This document shows positions 55,090 to 64,000 of a stretch of 64,000 nucleotides of DNA, piece by piece. Position 1 is the first letter of the stretch; each line of letters begins with the position of its first letter. The notes under the pieces were generated by a model. The model was not told the origin of the DNA, did no database searches, and saw only the letters and a program-made list of their open reading frames with translations. The stretch comes from Meandrina meandrites (Eukaryota > Cnidaria > Anthozoa > Scleractinia > Meandrinidae): the NCBI GenBank assembly GCA_963693305.1, contig OY855914.1, positions 19,763,472 through 19,827,471 on the forward strand, read 5' to 3'. Position numbers and translations under genes: made by a program.

Positions 55090-56046
55090 ATGTCACCAAT
55101 GCCGAACAACACAACGTCCTTTCCTCTCCAACCTTCGTTCGACACGTCTAACTTTTACCGTGATTTCTATGAAGTAGTGCTGCCAGTTTTGATTGCCATC
55201 GCTATTTTAGCGCCAGTGGCAGTGTTGGGAAATGCTCTCGTTTTAGCGGCAATTTGGAGGAACCCGTCTCTCAGAACACCTTCTTACATTCTGCTTGCTG
55301 CATTGGCTTTCACCGACCTTTGTACTGGAATTATTGCCGAACCATTTTCTGCAGCAAATGAGTTGATCCTCTTGGCAGATCCTCTGATCAACCTATTAGA
55401 TCAAAATAGCTGGCCAACAATCTATTTGATAACAAGAACTATCGGCTATGGTTGCCAAGTATACTTTTTTAATCTGGCTTTATTTATCATAACATTGATG
55501 TCCATTGAACGATGGTTGCATATGACTCTGCGATCATGGGTAACAGTGCATCGGCTCCACCGTATTGTGACGGTACTATTTTTCCTTCCAATTCCTTTTG
55601 CTTTTTATCTTGTAAAAGACCCTAATAGCAAAGCATTTTATTTTGCTAGTATTTCGGTTATACTGTTTTGCATTTCCGTTACTTCATTGGCCTACTTTAA
55701 AGTTTTCAGAATAATTCGTTGTCATCAACAGCAAATTCACGCCAACGAATCGGCCCAGAATTTTGCTCAACCAGCGATAAACTTTGAAAAATACAAGAAA
55801 TCCGTGTTCTCGATCCTTTATATTCTGGTTATTTTTTATATAGGATACTTCCCAGTGGCCATCGCTATGGGGTTGTTGCTGTTTGTTTTGGAAAATTGGA
55901 AAATGATTATTGTGCCTTTCTACGTTTCAACTGTCCTGGCATTTTTGTCTTCTTCACTTAATCCTCTTCTTTATTTGTGGAGAATGAAAGATATTCGGAA
56001 TGAAGTCACAAAACTGGTTAAACAAATACTCTGTATGAAAAACTAG
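55090..56046 (+). CDS. Class A GPCR, second family, member 2
   Basis: Intact single-exon gene of 318 residues. Start ATG at 55090 (MSPMPNNTTSF) with NNTT and NTS glycosylation sites. N1.50 (VLGNALVL), D2.50 (LAFTDL), SIERWLHM in place of DRY, RIIRCHQQQIHAN in loop 3, P6.50 in GYFPVAI, SLNPLLYLWRM in TM7 and a short tail ending ILCMKN. It is near-identical to the 56942 gene. Differences: loss of a 7-residue N-terminal insert and a substitution in the ERW loop (TLRSW against TRRSW). Presumed G-protein-coupled receptor at the cell surface; ligand unknown. Confidence 0.93.
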   Translation: MSPMPNNTTSFPLQPSFDTSNFYRDFYEVVLPVLIAIAILAPVAVLGNALVLAAIWRNPSLRTPSYILLAALAFTDLCTGIIAEPFSAANELILLADPLINLLDQNSWPTIYLITRTIGYGCQVYFFNLALFIITLMSIERWLHMTLRSWVTVHRLHRIVTVLFFLPIPFAFYLVKDPNSKAFYFASISVILFCISVTSLAYFKVFRIIRCHQQQIHANESAQNFAQPAINFEKYKKSVFSILYILVIFYIGYFPVAIAMGLLLFVLENWKMIIVPFYVSTVLAFLSSSLNPLLYLWRMKDIRNEVTKLVKQILCMKN

Positions 56047-56941
56047 ATGAAAACAAGACTAAGATTGTAAAGTTTCACAGATTGAGGTCATAGACAACTT
56101 AGAAATCAATCGCAAACGTCAGTTTTATCCAGGAATCAATTTATTTATTTCTGGAAATAGCGAGTGTGTTTCTTTACTTAAAGAAAAAGTAGACGTCTTC
56201 TGCAGCTTTGACCCTTGCTAGAGATAACTTTATTTACCAGAAAGCTAGCATAACTCTGAACAAAGCTTGATGTGAAAAGAACAGCATTTCCCTTTTTGAC
56301 TGACTCGTTTAAGAATCCAACACAAGTTTGAGTGTTTTTGGCTTTATTTAGAAACCTTTGGCATCTCAAGGGTTAAGCCTTGCTGGAGGTAAATAGAAAT
56401 CCAAATTAATTTGGAATGTTCAAATAACGCTGCATCTCGTCAAACGTAAATGAAAAATACTTTTGTTTGAACATGTGGTCGACAGAGTTTCAATTACCAC
56501 GTTACTGCCTCCTCACGCTGCATGTGAACCATGTAATAAAATGGTCATTATAAATTTGATTTCTACCTTATATCTTTACTAGAGCTACTCTTTTGAAGTT
56601 TTTTCACCACCGCAGCAGAGAACCATGTTTATTCACTTAATTTATTCAAAAAGACTGCATGGTTCTATCACATGCAAGGCTTTTTATAAGGCGATGAATA
56701 GAAAGTTCCGTTTGATTGAATGTTGTTAATTTAGTCTCATTGATTTCCCGCTTCCTTAGGAACAAATATCTAATCATAATAAGGTGAAGTTCGTATAAGA
56801 TTGCTTGTCGTCACGACCAATAAATCAATTCTTGTTATCGGTTCTTGCTTCAATGGATAGCTTGTAACTTGTCTCGCGAAGTTACTTTCCTTTTATATCA
56901 AGGAATCACACTGATAAGCCCAATTGTTAACAACAAGAAGA

Positions 56942-57916
56942 ATGTCAATGCCAAACAACACAACGTCCTTTCTTCTCCAACCTTCGTTCAACACGTCTAA
57001 CTTTTCCCGTGATACACAAAACCGCACCTCAGATTTCTATGAAGTAGTGCTACCAGTTTTGATTGCCATCGCTATTTTAGCGCCAGTGGCAGTGTTGGGA
57101 AATGCTCTGGTTTTGGCGGCAATTTGGAGGAACCCGTCTCTCAGAACACCTTCTTATATTCTGCTTGCTGCATTGGCTTTCACTGACCTTTGTACTGGAA
57201 TTTTTGCCGAACCATTTTTTGCAGCAAATGAGTTGATCCTCTTGGCAGATCCTCTCATTAACCCATTTGATCAAAATAGCTGGTCAACACTCTATTTGAT
57301 AACAAGAACTATCGGCTATGGTTGCCTAGAATACTTTTTTAATCTGGCTTTATTCATCATAACATTGATGTCCATTGAACGATGGCTGCACATGACTCGG
57401 CGATCATGGGTAACAGTGCATCGGCTCTATCGTATTGTGGCGGTACTATTTTTCCTTCCAATTCCTTTTGTTTTTCATATTGTAAAAGACCCTTCTAACA
57501 AAGCATATTATTTTACTAGTATTTCGGTTATACTGTTTTGCATTTCCGTTACTTCAGTGGCATACTTTAAAGTTTTCAGAATAATTCGTCGTCATCAACA
57601 GCAAATTCACGCCAACGAATCGGCCCAGAATTCCACTCAACCAGCGATTAACTTAAAAAAATACAAGAACTCCGTGTTCTCAATCATTTATATTCTCGTT
57701 ATTTTTTACATAGGATACTTCCCAGTGGCCATCGCTATGGGGTTGATGCTGTTTGTTTTGGAAAATTGGAAAATGATAATTGTGTCTTTCTACGTTTCAA
57801 CTGTGTTTGTATTTTTGTCTTCTTTACTTAATCCTCTTCTTTATTTGTGGAGAATGAAAGATATTCGGAATGAAGTCACAAAACTGGTTAAACAAATACT
57901 CTGTATGGAAAACTAG
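56942..57916 (+). CDS. Class A GPCR, second family, member 3
   Basis: Intact single-exon gene of 324 residues. The ATG at 56942 (MSMPNNTTSF) corresponds to the start of the 55090 gene; the upstream in-frame codons would need a TTG start. It has an N-terminal insert (TQNRTSD) that adds an NRT glycosylation site. Motifs: N1.50, D2.50, SIERWLHMTRRSW, RIIRRHQQQIHAN, P6.50 (GYFPVAI), LLNPLLYLWRM and tail ILCMEN. This is the younger or equal partner of a tandem duplication with 55090-56046. Functional divergence may lie in the N-terminus and loop 1-2. Confidence 0.93.
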   Translation: MSMPNNTTSFLLQPSFNTSNFSRDTQNRTSDFYEVVLPVLIAIAILAPVAVLGNALVLAAIWRNPSLRTPSYILLAALAFTDLCTGIFAEPFFAANELILLADPLINPFDQNSWSTLYLITRTIGYGCLEYFFNLALFIITLMSIERWLHMTRRSWVTVHRLYRIVAVLFFLPIPFVFHIVKDPSNKAYYFTSISVILFCISVTSVAYFKVFRIIRRHQQQIHANESAQNSTQPAINLKKYKNSVFSIIYILVIFYIGYFPVAIAMGLMLFVLENWKMIIVSFYVSTVFVFLSSLLNPLLYLWRMKDIRNEVTKLVKQILCMEN

Positions 57917-58265
57917 ATGAAAACAAGACTAAGATTGTAAAGTTTCACAGATTGAGGTCATAGACAACTTAGAAATCAATCGCAAACGTCAGTTTTATGC
58001 AGGAATCAATTTATCTATTAATGGAAATAGCAAGTGAGTTTCTTTACTTAAAGAAAAAGTAGACGTCTTCTGCAGCTTTGACCCTTGCTAGAGATAACTT
58101 TATTTACCAGAAAGCTAGCATAACTCTGAAAAAAGCTTGATGTGAAAAGAACAGCATTTCCCTTTTTGACTGACTCGTTTAAGAACCCAACACAAGTTCG
58201 AGTGTTTTTGGCTTTATTGAGAAACCTTTGGAGTCTCAAGGGTTAAGCCTTGCTGGAGGTAAATA

Positions 58266-58287
58266 GGGGGGGGGGGGGGGGGGGGGC
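58266..58287. repeat. G homopolymer (about 20 nt)
   Basis: It starts exactly where homology between the two GPCR units ends, so it may mark the duplication breakpoint or a MITE end. Confidence 0.85.
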
Positions 58288-58913
58288 AGAGAATCCTTCA
58301 CAATTCACAGAAACTACCTCAGATTGGTGGGGCTTCGAGTTAATTTTCCTTCTAATTCGCCGGTAAATTTTCAGCGTTGTTGTATAAAACAAATCCGCCA
58401 CATTTTTCCATGGTCTTCATGCTTATAGACCATATAAATGCCATAAATGCCCAAATCCTGGTAGAGAAATGGTATGTGGTTCCACCTGTATTATGAAGAG
58501 GTCATGAAGACATGATAGAGTTTATTGAGAAGCTATGGCGTTATAGTGGAGATTGCCATCTTTTGGGTGTGAAAGTGTGGATGTAGCTAAGGGCGTGGCC
58601 CTCGCCCTTTTGCTTGCGTTTTAAGAGGGCAACATAGAACTATCACTCCGTGTCATACGATCAATGATTCCTGGCGTGCACTGCAAGAATAACAACACTA
58701 GGATCCTTGCTCTTTACTATGCACAGGTGAGATACGCGGTACAGTCAAACAGAACATGAATTATAACAAACAGACCTCCAGCGATCTTGCATCAAAATTA
58801 TCAACAACCATTTCTGCGATGGCGGTTGAGCTGACCAAAAACTGTTTCAATTCCTTCTCTGCAAACCAGGATCTCGTTAAGATCTCAAAGAACTTCGCAC
58901 AAAAGCCTGATTA

Positions 58914-59187
58914 CGAGCCTAGTGGCCCATCAGGCCGGAGCTTGTCCCGCTTTCCGTAGCATGAAGCGACTAGGAGTATTTCTACTTCCCCCTGGATGGG
59001 ATGCTAGTCCATCGCAGGGTTACCCCCAGCAGTAAATTCGACGGTACCCATTTATACACCTGGGTGGAGAGAAGCACTATAAGAGTTAAGTGTTTTGACC
59101 AAGAACACAACGCAGTACCCCGGGCTCGAACCTGGACCGTTCGATCCGGAGTCCAGCGCACTAACCATTAGGCCACCGCGCCTCCCA
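58914..59187 (-). repeat. tRNA-derived SINE, copy 2
   Basis: Same family and orientation as 1371-1650: head at 59187 with TGGCCTAATGGTTAGTGCGC, CCG anticodon position and GGTTCGAGCCCGG B box, and a body containing ATACTCCTAGTCGCTTCATG. It lies within an otherwise unidentified segment. The 67- and 63-codon frames across it are not genes. Confidence 0.88.
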
Positions 59188-59709
59188 AGAGCATATGATA
59201 TTGGTGAGAAATACTACAAAGCATTCAAAGAGGAACTGCATGGAGAAGTAAAGTCCCACAAGTTAAAAAATTCCATGATCTCTTGAAAACCAATTAAAGA
59301 CACTTCACTTGACTGATTCAGAAGAAACAGGTCGCTTCTTGTGAAACAACAGTTTTACCCAAGCCTAATTGGTCTCTTCTTGGTTGAATTATCTAATGAA
59401 CTAATGGCGCATGCAAGGATAGAATCTTAGAGCGGGAATATTTTCTTGCTTCCACTGGGAGCCGCTGTCGTTATACCTTGTCTATTCCTTTTGGTTTCCT
59501 TCGCAAGACTAACATGGCTGCTTTTGCAACTTTGCTAGGGAATAAATGTGTAAATGGGCGCTGAACGAGTTCCCAGTAGCTCTGCTTCAGAATTCACGGA
59601 GTGAGCTCGTGTCTTTTGGAAGTGGTAAAGTCGTGAATAAAATGCTGAGGGAAGATGCACAGGGCAAGATACATATATAACATTTGACACATACCAAGGA
59701 ATGGATTTT

Positions 59710-59770
59710 TATTGTTGTAAAGCGCTTAGAACAGCAATGAATAAGCGCTATAAAAATATTAATTATTATA
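59710..59770 (+). repeat. SINE/LINE-type 3' tail
   Basis: TTGTAAAGCGCTTAGAACAG is followed by ATAAGCGCTATAAAAAT and an ATT-rich end, the hairpin-forming tail found on many SINEs and their partner LINEs. No body could be assigned. Confidence 0.65.
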
Positions 59771-59937
59771 TTATTTAAGGATGACAAAGAATGAGGAGGG
59801 ACATCTACAAGCAGATAGAGCAAAACGGCATCAGTTGCGTGGCATCATCAAAATTCAGATCGTTAGTCAGACATGAACAAAGTTTCCTAAAAAACGACAA
59901 CAATAAAGAACGTGTCGTCAGTTTTGTTGTCCGGTGA

Positions 59938-60127
59938 ATGGAAGATAGAAAGGCAGAAGCTAGACGGCAAAGAACCAATAAAGAGGTAATTGATTTCAAT
60001 GTAAGAAAGTGACTGATGGTTCTTTATTTCTACATGCATTTCACATAGGCAAGTGAAGAAAAGTGTCGTGAAAACCTTCACCAGGCTAGGCAGGAAGTAG
60101 GAACTCTCACTAGAGTTCATGAAAAGG
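59938..60127 (+). CDS. Two small exons of an unidentified charged protein
   Basis: The frame MEDRKAEARRQRTNKE (59938-59985) ends at GAG/GTAATT. After an ACATAG acceptor the frame continues at 60049 with ASEEKCRENLHQARQEVGTL and RVHEK, ending at AAAGG/GTAAAG near 60127. The highly charged, helix-friendly composition suggests coiled coil. Upstream, a related run (HLQADRAKRHQ at about 59800) may be a duplicated exon. No family recognised. The splice borders are by eye only. Confidence 0.4.
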
Positions 60128-62248
60128 GTAAAGGCTTTGAGCCGCAATTTTTGGGCTCTAAAAACCACCACAACAACAGTCAGTGATCTTAAATAGCAAC
60201 TTTGGCGTGTTAAAAAGGGAGATCCGACCATCGGACTACAATATGAAGGCTTCTTGGACCTCTGTCATGTATCGACAGTAGAAAATTAATGTTCTGTTCT
60301 ATGCGTTGGCTTAGCCCACGGTATGAGGAGCACAGAAATGAGTAGACTGCCCAACTGTGAAAACCAGCCATTTAATGCAAAGGACGAAGTCGACAGCTTA
60401 GCGGATTTGAGTAGTTGGATAGTTATGCGGAATATAAATAGCAGGTACCTCAGAAGAACCGCAGGAACTTGAAACTGCGCCCACAACTAGCTTCAGCATT
60501 CAGTTTATATGTGCAAGCAACACTTTGTTTTCTGTCCGAGCAATAACGAAGATGGTGGCTTCGTTTGCGGTCCCCGTTTTTGGCCAGTGGACCCAGTTCT
60601 CTACCACAAGCAATTAATCTGTTAATTACTTTTTCAGTGTATTAAATTACTTTTAAAACTTATTTTTGATATTACGAACACAAATTGTGTTTAAGGGGCT
60701 TATTTTAGAAAAGAAAGTTTGTAACATGCGTCACGCGCCTGAGGGTTAAAAGAGTTGAAACAAGTTTTCGGAAAAACAAATTCACCTTGCTTCGCTTCAA
60801 CCCAACGTGTTAACATCCTACAATAGTGGAAGGGCAAGAATTACGATAACAAAAGTACAGAAACCAGTCTATCTTTGGGTAAAAATACGTTTTTGAGCAT
60901 AAAGTGGCCGAGAACTGGACCCGGCCGAGAACTGGGCCCCATACTGTCGTCTTAGAAAATCCTAAGCTCTTACTGCGCATGTGACATAGCACGTGACTTT
61001 TGAAAGAAGCAAATAAGGTAAAATTGAGCTTCTAAAATAGGGTATACGATGTTGTAAAGCTATTGGGATTTTTCGTGCTGTTACCTGGGCACTATTACAA
61101 CAATTCTTCCTTAGCCTCGTTTCCATGACAAGAGAAAACTTTCAAAGGCGCCCAAGTCCACAAACTACCACTGATCAATTGCTATCAGGTATTTTCTGAC
61201 TAGTTACTACTCCACCTTTCTAAAAATCACCATTTAGATTAATCCCCCCAGATGATACCGACCACCCTACTAGCTCATGGACTATTAGCTCTCCCAAAAC
61301 AAACTCTTTCGACTGTCTAATTTATGAGCGATGTTTAAAAAATCTGATTTCAAAGCAGTCGCAAAAACTTCCCTGACAAAATAGAGTAAAAATTGTCTGC
61401 CGTGAAGTGGAGCCCGATTATTAAAGGCAAAGGCAAAGCTCTTTTTTGTGTTACTTGCGACAGTTCGATTCACGTGCTATGCCGAAGTTATATGAATTCA
61501 CTTTGCTGTTGGACCGAATCAGCGCTATAACCTTTGCATTGAAACAGAGAATTCAAAAAGCAGACTGCTTTGTATAGCGTGCTCGCGTCGAATATAGATC
61601 AAAACGTTTTCATGGTAACATGCCCCGGACAAAAAGGCCCTTGGCGTTTAGTATGTGGAATAAACTATGGGGCAAATGCAGCTATTTTTTGCTCGCGGGA
61701 AGTTATTTTCCTTTTTTTTAACGTAAATTAATCACTTTCTTTATACTGCACATGAAGACGGCGTTTTGTTTGGAGGCGTTTTCATCGGCTTCCCGCACCT
61801 TTGCGCATGAGATTAGTTGTATAATGTTTTTTTTTTTTTCATTTTTTTTTTTTTTTGGCTCTCAACGCGAGTCTTAAAAACTGCACGATCGCTGAGACCC
61901 AAATGACCTGTTTGACTGCACGGAGAGAGTTAAATGAAGTTATCATATGCGCCAAGAAGTATCCGGTAATAATCTGTTAAAGTCAGTCTAATAAGATAAC
62001 AGGGCTGCTTTGCATTGTCGGGAGTGATCAACAGCTTAAGGACATTGCTTCTTTCATTGCTGATAAAACAGCCAAAACTGCATGCTGAAAAACTCCAGGT
62101 ATGATTTTCGGCTACTCAACATCAATGTACTGTCCTCTTAATATTTGGATTGTAAGGTACAATGTAGTGGGTTTCAAAGTAGACAGTTCGCAGCGCCCTT
62201 TATCATGTTTATTTTGTCATAATTTTCTTTTTCGATCTCTGAACGCAG

Positions 62249-62392
62249 GAAAAGAATCGCGCAAGAAGCGGACGCCAGCGCAAAACGGGAGGCACGAGCT
62301 GCGTTAAAAGATATAGAGGCTATGAACAGCTTATTTCAAGAGCTTAGTTTGAGAATTAGATCATCATGTCTTTTGATGAGGGAGACTTGACA
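62249..62392 (+). CDS. Putative exon of a charged coiled-coil protein, copy 1
   Basis: After a CTGAACGCAG acceptor the frame (split G first) reads KRIAQEADASAKREARAALK, then DIEAMNSLFQELSLRIRSS before a TGA at about 62390. An almost identical exon start occurs at 62752. It could be the 3' part of the gene begun at 59938, but phases do not match directly, so intervening exons would be needed. Hypothetical. Confidence 0.35.
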
Positions 62393-62751
62393 GTTCCGTA
62401 TTTTGGCAAGTCAATGTAAGTTTTATTTACTTCTTCCCCAATTAATCATTTTTTTTCTCACAACAAAAGCTGATTCGATAACCTTTTATTGTGAAGTTGG
62501 GTGAGATAACCTTTAAATAGATATGAAGGACAAAACCGTTTTATTTTTAGTGATAATCTGATTGTTTATTATATCAGAAAGAGCATACTGAAAAAATTCA
62601 ATTATGTTTTTCGGCTTGCTAAGTAATCAACGTTGTGTTACAAAACATCAAATTACTTTCGTTGCAGTATATATATTTAGCAAGTGAGTTTCAAGAGTGT
62701 AAAGTTCACAGCCGTCTCTTTACTTGTATTTTTCTTCTATCTTTGAGCGCA

Positions 62752-62835
62752 GGAAAAGAATCGCGCGAGAGCTGGACGCCAGTGCAGAACGGAAAGCGCG
62801 AGGTTTTGCGTTTAAGGTCATTCCCCCCAAATAGA
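62752..62835 (+). CDS. Putative duplicated exon, copy 2
   Basis: After GAGCGCAG the same frame reads KRIARELDASAERKARGFAF and then VIPPK followed by TAG. Between the two copies the changes keep the charged heptad-like pattern, which favours this frame. After about 62810 similarity to copy 1 ends. The remaining similarity of copy 1 (GAGGCTATGAACAG onward) is instead found at 63276-63400, so the ancestral exon may have been split between the two places. Confidence 0.35.
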
Positions 62836-63275
62836 ACTGAACATAGATTTTCAACCAAACCTTGCCCACTGATTGGTTACCTTAAGGGAACTTAAATTTT
62901 AAAATTAAAAGGGGGTCACCACAGTCGTTTAGGAGCAGGAAGACCTTGTATATACCACATAATTCCTAGATAATTCCTTTGCGAATACTGCCAAAGTACA
63001 CGTTTCCGGTGATCGGTGATAACCTTTTTTTCAAACATAGGAATTGATCTGTATTCATTTTATAGAAAGAATTTGATCGTTGCACCCAAAATACGAGAAA
63101 AATTTGATAGTTACCCTTACTCGTTTACGAGTAGGCGGCGATTTATTTCTCTCGCGGACTAAGTTGCATGGAGAAAAGCCGCCATTTTGTTTATGTGCGC
63201 GCACAAATTACGCGTCAAATTTTGCGCAGTAAGGATGCGCAATGCAATACAGGGCAATGACTTTAATATTAGTGA

Positions 63276-63420
63276 GGCTATGAACAGTCTATCTAGCTAT
63301 TTCAAATGATGAATGTCAATTTGTGAATTAGAGAAAGCCAAACCTTTTGATGGGCGAAACTCGACAGTTCTGTGTTAATTTGGCAAGTCAAAGTAAGTTT
63401 TGATTTACATCCGGTCAATT
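63276..63420 (+). repeat. Third partial copy of the duplicated exon region
   Basis: GAGGCTATGAACAGTCTATC and CTTTTGATGGGCGAAACTCG, with GACAGTTC and GGCAAGTCAA(A/T)GTAAGTTTT, parallel 62318-62425. The reading frame is broken soon after AMNSLSSYFK. The rest of the window to 64000 shows GGTGAGATAA repeats but no gene. Confidence 0.6.
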
Positions 63421-64000
63421 AACAACAAAAGGTTATTCGATAACCTTTTGTTGTCAAGTTGGCTATTGTTCTTTCCAAGCCGATAAAACTTTCATTTACG
63501 CGAGACTTGATAATTCAGCAAGGCAAAATAAGCAAGTTTTATTAGTTAATTAATTGTCACACCGCATGATAAAATGTGAGAAAAAACTGTTTTATTGAGC
63601 TAAGCGGAAGGGTGAGATAATCTATTGTTTTTGTTTTGTTTTTGTTTCGTTTTGTCAATTCAGTTTTTAGCCACTTACAACATGAGATAACACGATCGAT
63701 GCCAACAATATTCATTGCTGAGATTAGGGAATTTAATCAAAACGGTTTGATTCAGAAAACGCAGACAAAACTGGTTTGAAAACTACTGAGCGTTTTTAAT
63801 GTCTTTCATGCTTGGTTTGATTAGTGGGTGGGTGAGATAATCTATTGTTCTTTTCAAGTCACTTTTTAGCCACTTACAAGGTGAGATCAATCTTTTTGTA
63901 GTGAAGCTAATTAAGACGTAAACAGACACTTTACTCTCTTTTCAACAATAGAGTTCAAAACACCACGCGTCCAACCAGAGATATAAATTGAAATACCAAG

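Larger units (their letters stand above)
54530..58262 (+). repeat. Recent tandem duplication of a GPCR unit (about 1.85 kb, two copies)
   Basis: Copy 1 (about 54540-56390) and copy 2 (about 56400-58262) align across the promoter side, the gene and the 3' flank. Examples are CAATAAATCAATTCTTGTTATC before both genes and AAGTAGACGTCTTCTGCAGC after them, written here in pieces of at most 20 shared bases. The copies differ by scattered substitutions and a few indels. Confidence 0.9.

Overview
This is a gene-poor, AT-rich stretch of a eukaryotic nuclear genome, most likely an anthozoan cnidarian and plausibly a stony coral. The reasons are split genes with canonical GT/AG borders, arrays of single-exon rhodopsin-like GPCRs, tRNA-derived SINEs, and dense small inverted-repeat transposons with long G tracts at some ends. 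Taxonomy is inferred; no marker gene is present.

Layout. (1) 0.6-2.5 kb: two minus-strand exons of an LDL-receptor-related (YWTD propeller) gene that join in frame. Flanking sequence of this unit recurs at 4.7-5.1 kb and 17.0-18.1 kb, so a second, gutted tandem copy appears to have been split by transposon insertions. (2) 5.3-16.4 kb: two long inverted arms (about 415 bp, very similar) bracket a complete 7.8-kb DNA transposon at 7557-15354. It has 20-bp terminal inverted repeats and a perfect 9-bp target duplication. It carries a RecQ-like helicase gene (plus strand, one in-frame stop) and a convergent, at least nine-exon, roughly 1000-residue transposase gene with an N-terminal ZAD-like zinc finger. 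This matches the helicase-bearing Academ (AcademH) type and is the most striking object in the window. (3) 16.6-24.3 kb: small transposons, a hammerhead-like RNA motif, direct repeats, and a 3.2-kb inverted-repeat element holding a broken zinc-finger ORF. (4) 24.4-46.7 kb: a tandem birth-and-death array of GPCR genes. Two reading frames are open (30243-31268, 44114-45241), one is a frameshift pseudogene, one is split by a MITE at codon 6, one is truncated, and there are faint 5' relics. The spacers are duplicated, so empty sites for individual MITE insertions can be read from paralogous spacers. (5) 47.7-50.9 kb: a Harbinger-like element, a GPCR C-terminal fragment enclosed in an inverted repeat, and a MITE with 9-bp target duplication. 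(6) 51.3-58.3 kb: a tRNA-Thr-like gene and a second GPCR family, three intact genes, two of them a recent 1.8-kb tandem duplication. (7) 58.3-64 kb: a SINE, a SINE/LINE-type tail, and small exons of an unidentified charged, probably coiled-coil protein, with internal exon duplication.

How it works together: the transposon helicase and transposase form one mobile unit. The GPCR arrays are host genes expanding by tandem duplication and decaying by stops, small indels and MITE insertion. Most of the remaining sequence is mobile-element debris. Exon borders were read by eye from GT/AG and frame agreement; superfamily names for MITEs rest only on terminal sequence and target-duplication length.
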